From Thozetella sp. PMI_491 (Eukaryota > Ascomycota > Sordariomycetes > Chaetosphaeriales > Chaetosphaeriaceae), in contig MU270017.1 in NCBI GenBank assembly GCA_021432635.1, positions 1,056,566 through 1,120,565 of the forward strand: 64,000 bases of DNA, written 5' to 3'. The notes below the pieces were generated by a model that was given only the letters and a program-made list of their open reading frames with translations, was not told the origin of the DNA and made no database searches. Position numbers and translations under genes: made by a program. Positions within the stretch are counted from its first letter, which is position 1. Each line of letters opens with the position of its first letter. This document shows positions 42,601-53,840 of the stretch, one piece after another.

Positions 42601-43172
42601 ATCACCTCACGCTGCTAAACGTATACAACTCGTGGAAACAAAATGGCTACTCCAACCCCTGGTGCTTCGAGAACTTCATCCAGGCCCGGTCAATGCGCCG
42701 TGCCAAGGAAATTCGGGATCAGATTGTCAAAATCATGGACCGCCACCGGCACAAGATTATCAGCTGCGGACGCAGCACAGAGAAAGTTCGGCAGGCGCTC
42801 TGTAGTGGCCTCTTTCGCAATTCGGCCCGGAAGGACCCGCAGGAGGGCTACAAGACGCTCATCGAGAGCACCCCCGTCTCGCTGCATCCGAGCTCCGCCC
42901 TGTTCGGGAAGAACGCCGAATGGGTCATCTACGACGAGCTTGTCCTGACCACTAAGGAGTACATGCACTGTGTGACAACCATCGAGCCGAAGTGGCTGGT
43001 CGACGCCGCTCCCACATTCTTCAAAGTTGCACCCACCGACAGATTGTCCAAGAGGAAACAGGCGGAGAGAATTCAACCGCTGTACAACAAGTATGCTACT
43101 GAGGATGACTGGCGCATCAGCGCGCAGAGGAAAACTGGCAGAGGTGGTGGCGGTGGTGGCACCTGGGGTTAG
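39657..43172 (+). CDS. PRP22: DEAH-box pre-mRNA splicing helicase Prp22 (DHX8)
   Basis: ATP-dependent RNA helicase that releases spliced mRNA from the spliceosome in the nucleus. A single intronless exon of 1171 aa. An N-terminal helical domain is followed by an Arg/Ser/Glu-rich region (about 140-200) with RS dipeptides, then an S1 RNA-binding domain (about 205-280, [20 protein letters not shown]). The S1 domain is diagnostic of Prp22 among DEAH helicases. Helicase motifs: [11 protein letters not shown] (about 529), II DEAH (about 626), [42 protein letters not shown]. The HA2/OB-fold region follows, ending [14 protein letters not shown]. The chosen Met begins [10 protein letters not shown], the usual Prp22 start. 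A splicing helicase without introns is common in fungi. Confidence 0.97.
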   Translation: MDDFESLELLSLVSKVTSELQNHLGISETAVAEFIIGKRLECKSFDDFKSELAAEGVDFPPSLVESIDRLVLRMHPKFKGNAQQNGKNGNHQDSDRAGRSAEENTKLFKGLAIPDKEAEAHDDIDDTLALLENLEPKRPSAKKPSRKRSRSPEDEDRRGRRHKYRSRSRSRSRGRRRRDEDEERPRRRDEDGEKMRRPEPELDDAPILFKVYDGRVTGLKDFGAFVQIVGVKGRVDGLVHISALVEGQRVNHPSDLLSRDQFIKVKVVKIEGNRIGLSMKEVDQETGMDLKPQLRIQSGANMEALGGTRNGFAPVESAPYQTSVPQQRQKKRMTSPERWEIQRMIAAGIVKASDYPDLEEDYNAALRGEKTMELEQEVDIEVREEEPPFLAGQTKQSLELSPIRVVKAPDGSLNRAAMAGTNLAKERKEMRQQEAEAKEEEKKADLTSQWQDPMANPEQRKFASDLRNARTQVRPDAVPEWRKAIEPKDQSLGRRTNMTIKQQRESLPVYAFRNQLVKAVRENQILIVVGETGSGKTTQLTQYLAEAGMTNNGMIGCTQPRRVAAVSVAKRVAEEVGCQLGQEVGYTIRFEDNTSPATKIKYMTDGMLEREILVDPMLRRYSVIMLDEAHERTLQTDVLFALLKKTLKKRTDLKVIVTSATLDADKFSSYFEEAPIFTIPGRTFPVEILYSKEPESDYLDAALATVMEIHLSEPMGDILVFLTGQEEIDTSCEILYERMKKLGPGVPELIILPVYAALPSEMQSRIFEPAPPGSRKVVIATNIAETSITIDFIHYVIDPGFVKQNAWDPKLGMDSLVVTPISQAQAKQRAGRAGRTGPGKCFRLYTESAFQSEMLPTTIPEIQRTNLAHTILMLKAMGINDLLHFDFMDPPPVASMLSALEELYALGALDDEGLLTRLGRKMADFPMDPARAKVLLAAEDLGCSDEILSIVAMQGINVFYRPKEKQSVADQKKAKFHDPSGDHLTLLNVYNSWKQNGYSNPWCFENFIQARSMRRAKEIRDQIVKIMDRHRHKIISCGRSTEKVRQALCSGLFRNSARKDPQEGYKTLIESTPVSLHPSSALFGKNAEWVIYDELVLTTKEYMHCVTTIEPKWLVDAAPTFFKVAPTDRLSKRKQAERIQPLYNKYATEDDWRISAQRKTGRGGGGGGTWG

Positions 43173-43636
43173 AGTGTTGCGATTGCAAAGCAGGGGGTCG
43201 CGTGGATGTTTAGATACCCATGTAACAAAATTCATCGGCTTCAATGTCGAATCTGCTACTTGTTGTACGTGTTGCCTATGCATGAGATGGAATAGAGGCC
43301 CAAGGCCAGGTAGGCATGCTTACTTGGATATCCTTCCGTTAGGCCTTTGTTGACTTTAGTTCTTGCAACTCTTAACGCGTTGTAGGGAGACAATTCCTTT
43401 GTGCATTGACGGTCTTTTCTTTGTTCCCTTACCCACTCTGCTCTCCTCGAAGAACCTCGTACGGGTATTTGATGGGGAGATATCAGCCTATACAGCGGCA
43501 CAACTCTACTCCGTAAATTGATCTACCTCTCTGTCACATGGCGGTATTCTTGCGTCGACGAATATTCCACATCGTAGAAACGATCTGGCTCTTCCACATT
43601 AGGACATCACGGAATCTCTTGTCTACACCTAGCGGT
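43173..43636. other. 3' region of PRP22
   Basis: No feature recognised other than likely terminator sequence. Confidence 0.5.
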
Positions 43637-44047
43637 ATGGGAGACAGAACTGGCTCTACTCCTTTGGCGATGGGGTCAACCTACGCGTCTTTCCCACCGT
43701 TGGGCGAGAGGGGTCAACCGGAGACAGATGCGGTGCCCATGGTACCAGACTCGGTATCTACTAATGCGGATGGCCAACCGTTACCTATTGTAAGGATCCC
43801 TAAACCCGTGGCTACTAATAATGTACAAGCCTCGTCTTCAGTGATGGCGAAGGCTATGGCTCTCTTCGCTCAGCACAGTGAGAAGTTTCAGCCAGAGTCC
43901 AGTGCTATTACCTCCCTGAAACATATCGCTGCTCATCATGGTATACCAACTAGTGTTCCCCACAAAGACACGGGAGATAACCCTTCTCCATATCATCGTA
44001 AGGTAGGTGATGGCACGGTCAATGGTCAAAGGTCCAACACGAACTAG
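43637..44047 (+). CDS. Hypothetical protein, possibly lineage-specific
   Basis: An open frame of 136 aa starting MGDRTGSTPLAMGSTYASFP. The frame extends 33 codons upstream to another Met at 43538. It is rich in Ser, Pro, Thr and Asn, with a helical-looking stretch AKAMALFAQHSEKF. No domain, signal peptide or membrane segment was found. Codon use is less G/C-ending than in neighbouring conserved genes, which argues for an orphan or a chance ORF. Confidence 0.3.
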   Translation: MGDRTGSTPLAMGSTYASFPPLGERGQPETDAVPMVPDSVSTNADGQPLPIVRIPKPVATNNVQASSSVMAKAMALFAQHSEKFQPESSAITSLKHIAAHHGIPTSVPHKDTGDNPSPYHRKVGDGTVNGQRSNTN

Positions 44048-44233
44048 CAGCATGGAATAAGCTTCGTACACCGGGGTCCACTAGACTACCGAAACTGGTC
44101 AATTGAAATATTATTTATTTTCCTCTTTCCCTCCCTTGAGTACATTTATTTCTCGCCCAGATAAGTACCTGCGCTGTCTCTGTTGCCGTGGTAGGTATTT
44201 TGGTCAGATGAACGAGAATACCATCAGCACTGC

Positions 44234-44893
44234 TCATGGCAGATACGAGATTAAGGTGGAGCGCAGGCGGCTGACCCGTGAGAGTTGAGGCATTGAACTG
44301 AGAGGGGATTTGCCGATGGTGACGCGCCCTGCCATTCTTCCCACCTGGCTATGGGCAATCGAGGCAAAACTAGCTGCAGTGTGTCGTGGGAGCGGGCGCG
44401 TTTTGGTAAGTGCAATATGATATGCCACTTCGGTGATGGCGTTAGCCGCACAAATCGCCACATTCAACGCCTTTCCAGGTGGCAACGTGGTCAAAGCCGC
44501 AGTTGTTGCACCGGCGATTGCATGCGAAATTCTGCTGGCGGCCCTGTCGACGTCCCTTTTGACACTGTCGCCTGATTGTACGGCTGTCGCTTTGGCAACA
44601 GTCAGAGCGGCAGCGAGACAACCTTCTCGAATAGCAGCGGAGATGTCGAACATGCTGTCGACGTCGTCGACAAGTTCAGCCAGTTCGACGTGCAGTTGCG
44701 ACATCACAGAATCGACTACCCGGTAGACCCTGGCTTCCGCTGCCCTTGGTATGTCAAGCTGGAGAGAGCTGCGGTTATCATAGGATTGCCGGTTGTAGTC
44801 GACGACAGGCGTTCCATTGCTCATTTCATCGTCGCCTGTGACGTGTCGGCGTCGGAAACCATATGGAAACAATTTACGAAGCCGGTGATACAT
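44234..44893 (-). CDS. Hypothetical alanine-rich helical protein
   Basis: An open frame of 219 aa from the first ATG (MYHRLRKLFPYGF). After a basic N-terminus, residues about 55-170 look like a run of amphipathic helices with heptad-like Ala/Val/Ile spacing (SQLHVELAELVDDVDSMFDI, CLAAALTVAKATAVQSGDSV). No family was recognised. The ORFs on the plus strand here are shadows and shorter. It could be a rapidly evolving or taxon-restricted gene; expression is not shown. Confidence 0.4.
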   Translation of the reverse strand: MYHRLRKLFPYGFRRRHVTGDDEMSNGTPVVDYNRQSYDNRSSLQLDIPRAAEARVYRVVDSVMSQLHVELAELVDDVDSMFDISAAIREGCLAAALTVAKATAVQSGDSVKRDVDRAASRISHAIAGATTAALTTLPPGKALNVAICAANAITEVAYHIALTKTRPLPRHTAASFASIAHSQVGRMAGRVTIGKSPLSSMPQLSRVSRLRSTLISYLP

Positions 44894-45479
44894 CTTGTTT
44901 ATCAGGAAAGTTCCCAGGATCTGGTGAGCAGTTAATACCAGAGTGCTGCGGAGATTCTCGGAGCGGCATGTCAACAAGCGAACATTAATGTAGGTATTTG
45001 ACCTAACGGAGATACGAAACAGATTCTTTAGAACTATAATTGGGTATAGAAAGCCCTTGGAATCTCTGAGTAAGCTTCAACCTGTCGTTGTGGCGGATGT
45101 TACGGAAACTTTAGGTCACGGTCCAGCCACAGGACGGTAAAACCAGAGGAATTCACATTTAAACACAAGCTATCATTGTGAGGTCTTCATAAACTCTATT
45201 ATGTAGATCATCGCACATCGTCGTATAACCGCGGGATTCGCATCACGAGATGGCGGCCTCGAGGAGCAAAAAGGTTGCTGAGAACCAAAAAGGACTGGTC
45301 GTCAACAGCCCCGTCCTCTAGGCTCAATCGCTTGGCTAAGTTGCGTCCCTGTGAGCTCAATATATGCTGGCTGCGGCCGATTCCACCGTACACCTCCTTT
45401 CAGATTAAAGGCGGAGCTGTGAGGTATTTGTTTATTCTCCCTGTTGCTGTACCTATCTCTAAATTCTGGTCTGGTCGTC
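44894..45479. other. Spacer with a short possible coding remnant
   Basis: A 61-codon frame on the minus strand at 45208-45393 contains LEDGAVDDQSFLVLSNLFAP followed by RGRHLVMRIPRLYDDVR, which reads like protein. It has no clear partner exon. It could be a remnant or a terminal exon. Nothing else stands out. Confidence 0.3.
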
Positions 45480-46697
45480 CTAAGGCAGGTCGGTTCTTCT
45501 GTCGCCGAGCGTCCTCATTGCCTCCTCCAGCGTCGATTTCCACTCCGGGACTTTATCCAAGCGCTGCCCCTTTGGGCATACTTCTACAATAGCGCGCAAA
45601 TAATTGACACCCGTGGACATGGCCTCCTGCCTGGGTGTCATCTTGACCTGTTCTAAAAGCCATTCTGCATCCCGGCTGCGGCATATATCTTCAAAGATAG
45701 TGTAGAGCCTCTCCTTCTCTGGTTTTGAATCCTCATTGTTCTGTGTGTTCCACAGAAACGCCTTGACGGGATTCCATCTCGGGGCTGGGACAACGCTAGC
45801 GAATTCCCAGTCCAGGATACCTGTGATGCGCATTGTGGCCGGGTCGCACATAATGTTGGCGAAGTGAAGGTCTTTGTGGCCAAGAACGTACGATACTTTG
45901 TCCAGCTCCTCGCGGTAGACGGTCGTAAGCCTCTCTGCGAAGCTCTGGATTTGCGGTACAAGCTCTCTCATGAAGACCAGGGACGGATGAATTTGGATGG
46001 CATATACGTAACGCTCGAGGCACTCTTTGATATAGGACGTCCAAGAGTGCACTGGCTTGAGCGGATTTAGGGACATGGGATCCTCCGACACGGGGGTATC
46101 CGACCAATACTGGTCGACATCGGAGAGCATCCAGAAGGTCTCTTCCATGGGAGGGCCCTCCGTTATCGTATCGACGTCAGTCGAAACGAGCCCCCCGACG
46201 TAGGGATGGCTCCACGGCTGAGAGTGCAGCTGTATTACAAAATCGGCCAACTGTTCGATCAGACTCCGCTTCTGCTCTTCGTCTAGCTGGTTGTATAGCT
46301 TGTCTACGCTAGTTCCGGGTACTTTTTCCAGCAGCGTGTATTCGTGCCCTAGAACGTTGTCGTCATGGTCGTCAAACTTGACGACGGCAGGGACCGGGAT
46401 CGAGGTATGCGAGCGAACCCATTTCATGACACCAACCTCGTTGGCCGTTTTTATCCTAGGAAAATGCCGACCGGAAACCCGCAGAACCAGAACGACGGAG
46501 CCATCGGGGCCAGGAGCGACAGAGGGAATTTGGTGCGCAGTGTCAGAGCCGAAGGCCAGGATATAGATGGAGTGAAATGCGGCCGTGACCTGCAGGGGCT
46601 CAATCCGTGCCGCTTTGGGCAGTGAGAGGCTGGCAAGCAGCTCCTGGATGGAAGCTTCGGTCAAGGCCGGGGGAAGGTACGAGACCGGGCTGGCCAT
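45480..46697 (-). CDS. APH-fold phosphotransferase-like protein
   Basis: A single exon of 405 aa. The aminoglycoside phosphotransferase/choline kinase fold is shown by the catalytic Brenner loop VLGHKDLHFANIMCD (HxDxxxxN), the metal-binding ILDWEFASVVP, and the N-lobe LVLRVSGRHFPRIKTANEVG with a Lys/Glu pair. EYTLLEKVPGTSVDKLYNQL is the hinge region. Fungal genomes hold dozens of such kinases with unknown small-molecule or protein substrates; drug resistance should not be inferred. The frame is open 48 codons upstream of the chosen Met (MASPVSYLPPALTE), but that segment is low in similarity. It is divergent from the RhoGEF gene. Confidence 0.85.
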   Translation of the reverse strand: MASPVSYLPPALTEASIQELLASLSLPKAARIEPLQVTAAFHSIYILAFGSDTAHQIPSVAPGPDGSVVLVLRVSGRHFPRIKTANEVGVMKWVRSHTSIPVPAVVKFDDHDDNVLGHEYTLLEKVPGTSVDKLYNQLDEEQKRSLIEQLADFVIQLHSQPWSHPYVGGLVSTDVDTITEGPPMEETFWMLSDVDQYWSDTPVSEDPMSLNPLKPVHSWTSYIKECLERYVYAIQIHPSLVFMRELVPQIQSFAERLTTVYREELDKVSYVLGHKDLHFANIMCDPATMRITGILDWEFASVVPAPRWNPVKAFLWNTQNNEDSKPEKERLYTIFEDICRSRDAEWLLEQVKMTPRQEAMSTGVNYLRAIVEVCPKGQRLDKVPEWKSTLEEAMRTLGDRRTDLP

Positions 46698-46893
46698 GGC
46701 CGAGTTTGATGACGGGTCTCGCTCGTTGAAATGCCTCTGTCGCGATTCAGAGCTTGTCAGATGCTTAGTCTCTATGTTGGTTGGGGTGGCCCTGGTATGC
46801 TTATAGTGAACTGCTATAGGCGCATGAAACCTCGGCGCCACTTATTGATGCTACGCTCATACGATGTACAATCCTTCATTTCTCCAAGAAGGG

Positions 46894-46920
46894 AAAAAAA
46901 AAAAAAAAAAAAAAAAAAAA
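46894..46920. repeat. Poly(A) homopolymer, 27 A
   Basis: An uninterrupted run of 27 A residues, by far the longest homopolymer in the window. It lies about 200 bp upstream of the APH-like start codon (on that gene's strand it is poly-T). Length should be treated as approximate because homopolymers are prone to sequencing error. Confidence 0.9.
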
Positions 46921-47835
46921 GCAACTAAGGAAAGACAAGGGATAGATATATAAGGTAGGTTTTTTGGTGGCGTGCAGAATATGCCCTATATCGATAGAGA
47001 CTAGCTATCTGTGTAACGTTTGTTTGACCCTCTCGATGAATCAGAATGAGTCAAAGAAGAGGGGAAGATAGAATAACAAGTCCAGTACATAGAAGGATGG
47101 GTGGGGGCTGAGGGGAAAGGGAGGGAAGGGAAGGAGCAAGGGTCGGCACCCGGGAACCTGGACCGCCGTCTAGAACCAGAACCCCTGTGTTTACACCAGT
47201 GGGGGCTGGCAGGTGGCCCGAGCTCCAGCGACGCGCAAGGTCGCGTTCTCGAAGAAAAATCCCCGAGCCCAAGCGAGCCAGTGCCGCTCCGAGACCAGCG
47301 CCCAGCGAGAGAGACCCCCAGTGCCGGCCGACCGCTGCGAGACAAATTTCCGCCTCTCCGCCCATTGTCCAGCTCCGAGGACACCGGCTTTTCTCTTCTT
47401 GTACAATCTTTACCGTCGGCTCGTCGACCCTGTGTCGCAATTGAACTTCTCGCCGTGGGGTGCCGCCTTCTCGTCTGTCTGTGTGACAAAAACAAGGACG
47501 CGACCTCGGGCGCACGAGTCCTGCTCCTGCTGCATACTGCGCCCTCCACCCCTCCACAACCCCCCCCCCTCCACCCCCCGGACTTGCAGTCCACCTTACC
47601 AAGCCGACCTGCATCGTCACCACCCGGAACATCTGCCGCCATACGCCCAAAACGCGTGTGACGGGGCCTGTGCTGTTTATCTGGAGAATCTCGGTCGCAG
47701 CCCCTCCTTCGGCCTGCTTCCGCCGCCCTCCTACCCGGAATTGATCCTCGACCGGCTCTCTTCGACCTCTCTCGTCCTGCCTGAACCAAGAGGGCTCTCC
47801 TCTCCTGGCCGCCCCTTCTGCTCTCGACAACCACC

Positions 47836-47853
47836 ATGACCGCGGCCCGCTAG
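47836..47853 (+). promoter_or_regulatory. 5-codon uORF directly before the RhoGEF start
   Basis: ATG ACC GCG GCC CGC TAG in a strong context (CAACCACCATGA) ends 7 bp before the main ATG at 47861. If transcribed it would limit initiation at the main start and need leaky scanning or unusual reinitiation. The transcription start is not known, so presence in the mRNA is inferred. Confidence 0.45.
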
Positions 47854-47860
47854 AGAGACC

Positions 47861-50800
47861 ATGGTTCGTGTCACCGAGGAGCTGGCGCTCTCGCCAGAGC
47901 ACGTCACGCTCTACTATGCCAGCGACCCATTGCTAGGCCACCTGCCCGTGCTAGTTTTCCATGGAGCGTCGACCACGGCGAACTACACCCAGAACACGTC
48001 CCGAATCCAGATCCACATCTACAGCCCAGCTGGCTTCCAGTCGTTTCCGCGCATCACCATCTCACCGAACTCGCCCTTCTACAGCGTCGTCAACCATCTT
48101 CCCCGCGAGTTCCAGGGCGACGAGATATGCCGGGGGCTTGCGTTTGGTCTGTTCAAGTACTTCACCGAGCTGCCAGAGGTGGTCAAGAACCACCTGAAGA
48201 ACCAATACCCTACCACACGGGGGCGCCGACCCGGCTCGGCCCCGGCGCTGTTTGGAGAGCAACATGCCGCCGATCTGGCAAAGTCGATGGTCCAAGCCGA
48301 GAACACGGCCGAGGTGCTGCAAACCCTGGAGAGTGCTCTCCAGACGCAGCACATCAGCAACGTTGACGTGGACCTGGTCATGCCCCCCGGCTCTATAATT
48401 CCACTCGAGAATGCCGACTTGGAGGAGGTGCCGGACGATGAAGACGATATTCTAGACCCAACGTTGAGACAATATGGGATGTACACCCCCCTCATCAGGC
48501 TCTTCGGTGAGCCGCTCTTTCTGCCCACATCCAAGCTACGACGGGCGCCATCTAAGCCCAGCTCGTTGAGCAGGAGCAAGTCGTTCACCAAGGACCAGAA
48601 GGTTGAGTTGCGTATGAAGCTCGGCGAGCTGGTCGAGACGGAGGAGCGCTACGTCATGAAACTCAACGAGCTGGTCAAGCATATTGCCGAAGACTTCCGC
48701 CAGAATGCCAAGAGCCGGCCCGCAGGCAGCATCAGCCCAACGGACGAAGACCTCGAGAAGCTGTTCCCCCGGTCGGTTGACGAGATCCTGCAGATCAACG
48801 GCGCGTTTGCCCAGGAGCTCCGCCGCATCATGGACGAGACTGAAGAGGAGGCCGTGAAAGATATGGAACTCCCCTTTCCGGCACCCCGCCTCGGCGGATC
48901 GAACCGCGTGAGGGATCCCAGCGGCGCCTTGGCTATCGCGCGGGTGTTTATCGAGTGGTTTCCCAAGTTCACGGACTGCTATCAGGCCTACATCCGGGCG
49001 AGCCAGCACTTCCCACAGCTGCTGAACTCCTTCCTGGATCAACAATCGAGCTTCCGCCAGCGGGTCATGCAGACAGGCGAGCAGACAATTCGCTCCATCC
49101 TCATCGAGCCAGTCCAGAGGCTGCCGCGGTATAGCTTGTTCATAGACCAGATCGTCTCGTGCTTGCCCATCACCCACCCGGCACTGCACCTAATGCTACG
49201 CGCCCGCGACATTATTGCCAACATCTGCTCCATGGACGATCCACTGCCGGACAAGCCGCATGTGACCAATCGGTTGCGCAACATGGTGGAATGCTGGCCC
49301 CTCGATCTGGAGCCCCAGGGTCGGCTCATTCAGGCCGTTGATATCGTTGAACTCCCGGCGCCCTACGTGGAGGGACCGAGTAGCAGTCATCAGGATCGAG
49401 CCGGCATCCTTCTCATCTTCTCGGATTGTATCGTCATTCTCAAGAAGAAGGTTGCGTCCACTTTCAACGGGCGCGACTTTCTGCGCGAGCTCGAGAAACC
49501 ATCGCCCGCCGGTCTGCTCGTTTCTATGACGAACGCAGCGGGAGGGACCGGAGCCTGGGAGTTTGCGTTCACGGGATGGCACACTCTGGCTGATGTCCGC
49601 TTCACCGAGGCCGCTGGCGGCCGCCTCGTCTGGATGACATCGACCCAAGAGATGAAGGGTGCTCACACCGGCGAGTTCTTCACTAGCAAGGCCATCACGT
49701 CACGCTGCTTCGTCCTGCAAGATTCCTACCAGGGTAAGGCCGGTAGATTCGGAGAGGACATTGTCAAGGCGAGAATCGAAGGCAGGTTCGCGGAAGCCGA
49801 GCGCGAGGACCCTACGTGGACCCTTCGGTCGGTCAAACCGCAGGATACCACCTTGGCCCTTCACGCAGCCGTCTTCCAGGAGGCGGCAGAACAGCTTATT
49901 GAAGGTCGCAAAGAGCCGGCGAGCATCCGGATCGTGCTCGACACCGACCGGGGCACTAAGGGCGCGCCTGTGGGCCACTATGGCGTGGAGATTGTCGTCG
50001 AGGTCCGGACAGGTGACCTGAAGCGGATCACGATGAACACGCTCGGGCTGAACGGCAAGAAATTTTCAGATGACATCGCGCTGGAGGATTTCCTTCCTAC
50101 CCTGACCAGGCGGAGTATGCACTCACCCTACTTTCCTTTCCCTAATATACTGCGCAGGCGGGCTAACCCAAGATATAGTCATTCAGCTTCTGAGTACCCA
50201 GTTCAGCGTTGCCAACTTGAGACTTGTGCCTGCCCTCGTCTCATATTACACCAAAATACTCCGTGGGATCACTGTCTCGTCCAAGATTGAGAAGCCACGG
50301 TCGTTCTTGTCCACGTCGCCGGTCAAGATGCTATCCAGCTTCCTCAGTGGCACCAGCAGCGCGTCTACACCTACGGATACACTCTCCGGCGGGGCGAAGA
50401 ACCCTCGGACCCCGGTCTCAAGCCTATTTCCGCCCCCGGTCTCCAGGTCCAATAGCAGCACCAAGGAGACGAGTTCTCTGGCGGGCTCTATCCGGGACAG
50501 GGACGGTATTCGCTCTACCGTGGACGAGGAGCGCCCCGAGAACCCCCTCGTCCGTCTCGAGCAGACTTTCACTGGCTATGTGGCCTGTCTGCAGTCCCGC
50601 AAGGGTTACTTTGTCGGTAGGACTCTTCTCAACAGAGATGCCGCCGACGAGCTGCAGGTGAACGAGTTGTACAACCGACTGCTCGAGAGTCCCTTCGATA
50701 TTGAAGCCTCTGCGGACCTTGCAACCGAAGTCACGTTTGCTGCCTTTGAGAAGTTCGTCAAGATTGCGTGGAGGGACCAGATAGGCCCTATCATGACCCC

Positions 50801-52451
50801 TCAGGCCCTCGATGCCCTGCAAGTTCGAGCCTCGAAGCAGGTCCCCGGCGATTTCGCCGACTTCGTCAACTACCTCTTCAGAGATATGGCCCCTCAGAAC
50901 CGCCGGGCCTTCACGGCTCTCATCAAGCTCCTGGCGGATCTGCTCGAGGGGTGCGGCAACGATGGCGACCGTGGCGCGCTGACCCTGGCATTTGCCGAGC
51001 TGCTAGTGGACGACAACAGTGCCCACAACTATATCAATCTTCTCGATCGCCTTGTTGAGGACTGCGATCGGATTTTCGACGATGCGGGCTTCGGCACTCA
51101 TATCCAGTTCAAGAGCTCGGGCTTTGACTCGATCAACTCGGCGAACCGCAGCCACAAATCGACTACCGGTTCCATGACATCAAACACCTCGTCGCTGAGG
51201 AGAAAGTTCGGCTTTGACACCTTGCTCCGGCAGAACAGCAAGAACGATGAGCGCCCGTCCATGTGGAGGAGTCTGAGCAAGCACGGCCGCAATCCGGCGA
51301 CGGGCGAGAGCTCGAGCCTGTCCAAGGCTTCGGTCAACCGATCTAGGTCTGTCGACATGTCTATGCACACTCCCGGGCCGAACAAGCTGCGACGTCCGGC
51401 ATCCCGTGATCGCCCACCTGTGGCTGGCGTGTTCGACGATATCAACCACCGGCCGGCTAGTTCTCACAGGCTAGAGACGATCGGCGAGCCGGAAACCGAG
51501 GTGGCGGAGCCCAAGTCGCTCAAGAAGAAGCGCCGCAGCTCGCTCTCCGATCTCAAGGCACTAATGGCCGCGACCACGCTCGAAGACGATGAACCCCCCC
51601 TGATGCCCCTACGTCTGAACAAACAGACAGCCGAAAAGTTCAACTCAACTCCCAGGGTACCGCCGCCTTCCAAGATACCCATCAGCCCGCAGTCATACTC
51701 TCAGAGCATGCGGTCGCCGCGGCAGAAGGAGAACGTCAACGACCCTTTCTCGCCTAAGGATTCTACAGCGTCCGATAAACCCCGGGGTCATTCCAAGACT
51801 CTGTCTACGTCTCAGATCCCCACCCTCAAGCCCACCAAGCTCGCTAGCTCTGTAAATGAGTCGCCGCCGCGTCCTTCGACCAGCCCTAGCAGAGGATCTG
51901 CCTCCACCCAGAAGCTACGTCTGCAATCTCCCCAGAAGCTGCGTGAACGGCTCCAAGTGGAGAAGAATGCCGTGGACGAGATCGACGCATCCCTCAAGTC
52001 AGAGCTGTCCCGCATCGCCGAGGACATGGCACGTGTGAACTCGTCTCTTCCCCGCTCGGCCACTACAGACATTCGCAAGCTATCCGCCTCAGTCCGTGCC
52101 CTCGAGGACCGCATCCCGCAGGTGATTCAGGACCTGCAGGACCGACAGGCCGCTATACAAGGCGAGATGGAGACCACACTCAAGGCGACCGAGGCCAAGG
52201 TCAAGTCCATCGACCAGCTGTACAAGGAGGCGACAGCTGAGAATGAGCTACTGTACGAGAAATTCAACAGCGAGCTAGGCAAGATTGTGCGTGCTCTCAA
52301 GGGCAAGGGACGCGAGGACAAGGAGGAGCTCATGACCAAGCTGAAGGAGAGCAACGAGGAGGCGGCGCGCTTGAAGAAGGAAAACGCCCGGCTCCGCCGC
52401 GAGATGGTGTCTCTGCGGACCATGCTGAAGGGCGGGGATGCAAATAGCTGA
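47861..52451 (+). CDS. RhoGEF (DH domain) with C-terminal RhoGAP-like region and coiled coil
   Basis: Guanine nucleotide exchange factor for Rho-type GTPases, with a likely role in polarity or septation. Two exons (47861-50114, 50179-52451) encode 1508 aa. A conserved fungal N-terminal region (about 1-120, LYYASDPLLGHLPVLVFHG) precedes the DH domain (about 245-460: LGELVETEERYVMKLNELV, and the alpha-8 motif ILIEPVQRLPRYSLFIDQIV). A PH-like segment follows (about 470-610, AGILLIFSDCIVILKKKV). After the intron, about 875-1052 resembles a RhoGAP fold (FADFVNYLFRDMAPQNRRAF), but I see no arginine-finger loop. The rest is Ser/Pro-rich, ending in a coiled coil (about 1340-1505). The mature exon join reads RRIIQLLSTQFSVANL. 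The paralogue could not be named. Confidence 0.85.
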
Positions 52452-53408
52452 GCTATCTGCAACGCTGTTTAGGCTTCGCTTCTCACGCCTCGTGTGGGCA
52501 CCATTGTTAAGATGTGTTTCGGCGTTGGAGGAAGGTTCGTGCGACTCTAGATTGGGGCGGTGGCATTCTGAATTCGGCCGACAAGGGCCTTGTATACTAC
52601 TGAGGATAGTATATGATGATGATGGGGGCCCGGGCGGGGTCCGGGAACGGCTGGAGGGACTGGCGGCCGTAGGGGGTTCCTCTTTCGCACGAGGCTTTGT
52701 GTGGCGATATTCGCTGGATGGGATACCTCGGGAATGGAGAGCAAGAACCAATATACACGGTCACGATCTATCTTTGCTCGCCATCTGAGATATCCCATGC
52801 ACTATGGGTTTTGCAGAGTGGCGGATTGGCGTCGGGGTCTAACACCTCATAGAACCTTCCGCCCGCCCGCCCTCGATGCTCGCCGCCTACTCGTCAACCA
52901 TTCGCGGGAACTCCATATCATCGCGCTCCACCGGCCCACCTATACGGCGGCCTGATCGTAACTGCACTGGCTGTAGCAAGGCTAGCAGGCGCGGCTGGAG
53001 CCCGAGCTCGGAAACAATCTAGAGCATCCTGCGCAGCGATGGGTCACATGAACTACCTTAGTAGCTTGTTCTCGCGTCATCATCGCCGGGACTCTCGGAT
53101 TAGGGAATGGTGGTATCTAGGGTCGGGTGAAGCACGACACCACTGACCCTTGAAGGGGTTGGGCGTACAAGGTAGCATGGTGTCAGACGTAATTGCCCAC
53201 ACTTTCAGATACAGCTAGGCTTGGAGATTCTTTAATGCCTTGCCCGGGAAGTTCCATTATAAGGAATTTCAGAAACAAAATCCTATGGCCTATCTCTGAC
53301 TGTGAGGCTCTCAGGATTCAAGTGCTAGCGTAGAAATGTTCCTGATTGAGGACGGCTTGAAGGATAATCAAACCCAGGGTGCTGGCTGGATGTGCTCTCA
53401 TTTCCCTT

Positions 53409-53840
53409 TTATGAGAAATTTGAGACGTAATTTGCGATGTACCAACCCCGGGAAGTTGTGAACGACCCATCCATCCTCTTCTCGCTCTGCCCGTATTGAG
53501 ACCGTTCATGATTTTCAAGACTCTCTCCTGGGGGACCAGGTAGTCTACCTAGCAAAGGCTGAAGCTTGCCAATGCTCTCTCGAAAGGGACCGGTTGATTT
53601 CACGACCCGGGGGAGACAAAGATTACATGGTCATGAGGTCATGTACGAAGGGGTCTCTAGCATCCCCAACCACACTGCCGCAGCTGGGGTTACGTCGTTG
53701 TGGATCTCTTGATCGTACGTGGTTCCAGGACCAGAGACAGACTTCCGCTGTTCCGAAAGGCCAATCTTTATAGCATCACTGCTGCCAATCCCTGTTTCGG
53801 AGCTCTTTGGTGAGACGGACCTGTAAGCTGGCTCGTCCAT
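53409..53840 (-). pseudogene. Possible disrupted ORF
   Basis: From an ATG at 53840, 69 codons (MDEPAYRSVSPKSSETGIGS onward) run to a TGA at 53631-53633. The same frame then continues for 74 more codons to a TAA at 53409. No family was recognised. A single in-frame stop could mean a pseudogene, an unseen intron or chance; codon use is not strongly biased. Confidence 0.18.

Larger units (their letters stand above)
46698..47860. other. Divergent promoter region, APH-like / RhoGEF
   Basis: It contains a 27-A homopolymer, C-rich tracts around 47560-47580, a long pyrimidine-rich leader and a short uORF before the RhoGEF start. Overlapping ORFs on both strands are low-complexity shadows. Confidence 0.55.

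Noticed and set aside
47001..47902. Two minus-strand ORFs of about 280 codons before the RhoGEF
   Set aside because: They are antisense to a C/T-rich leader, Arg/Gly-rich, and both overlap each other in different frames.
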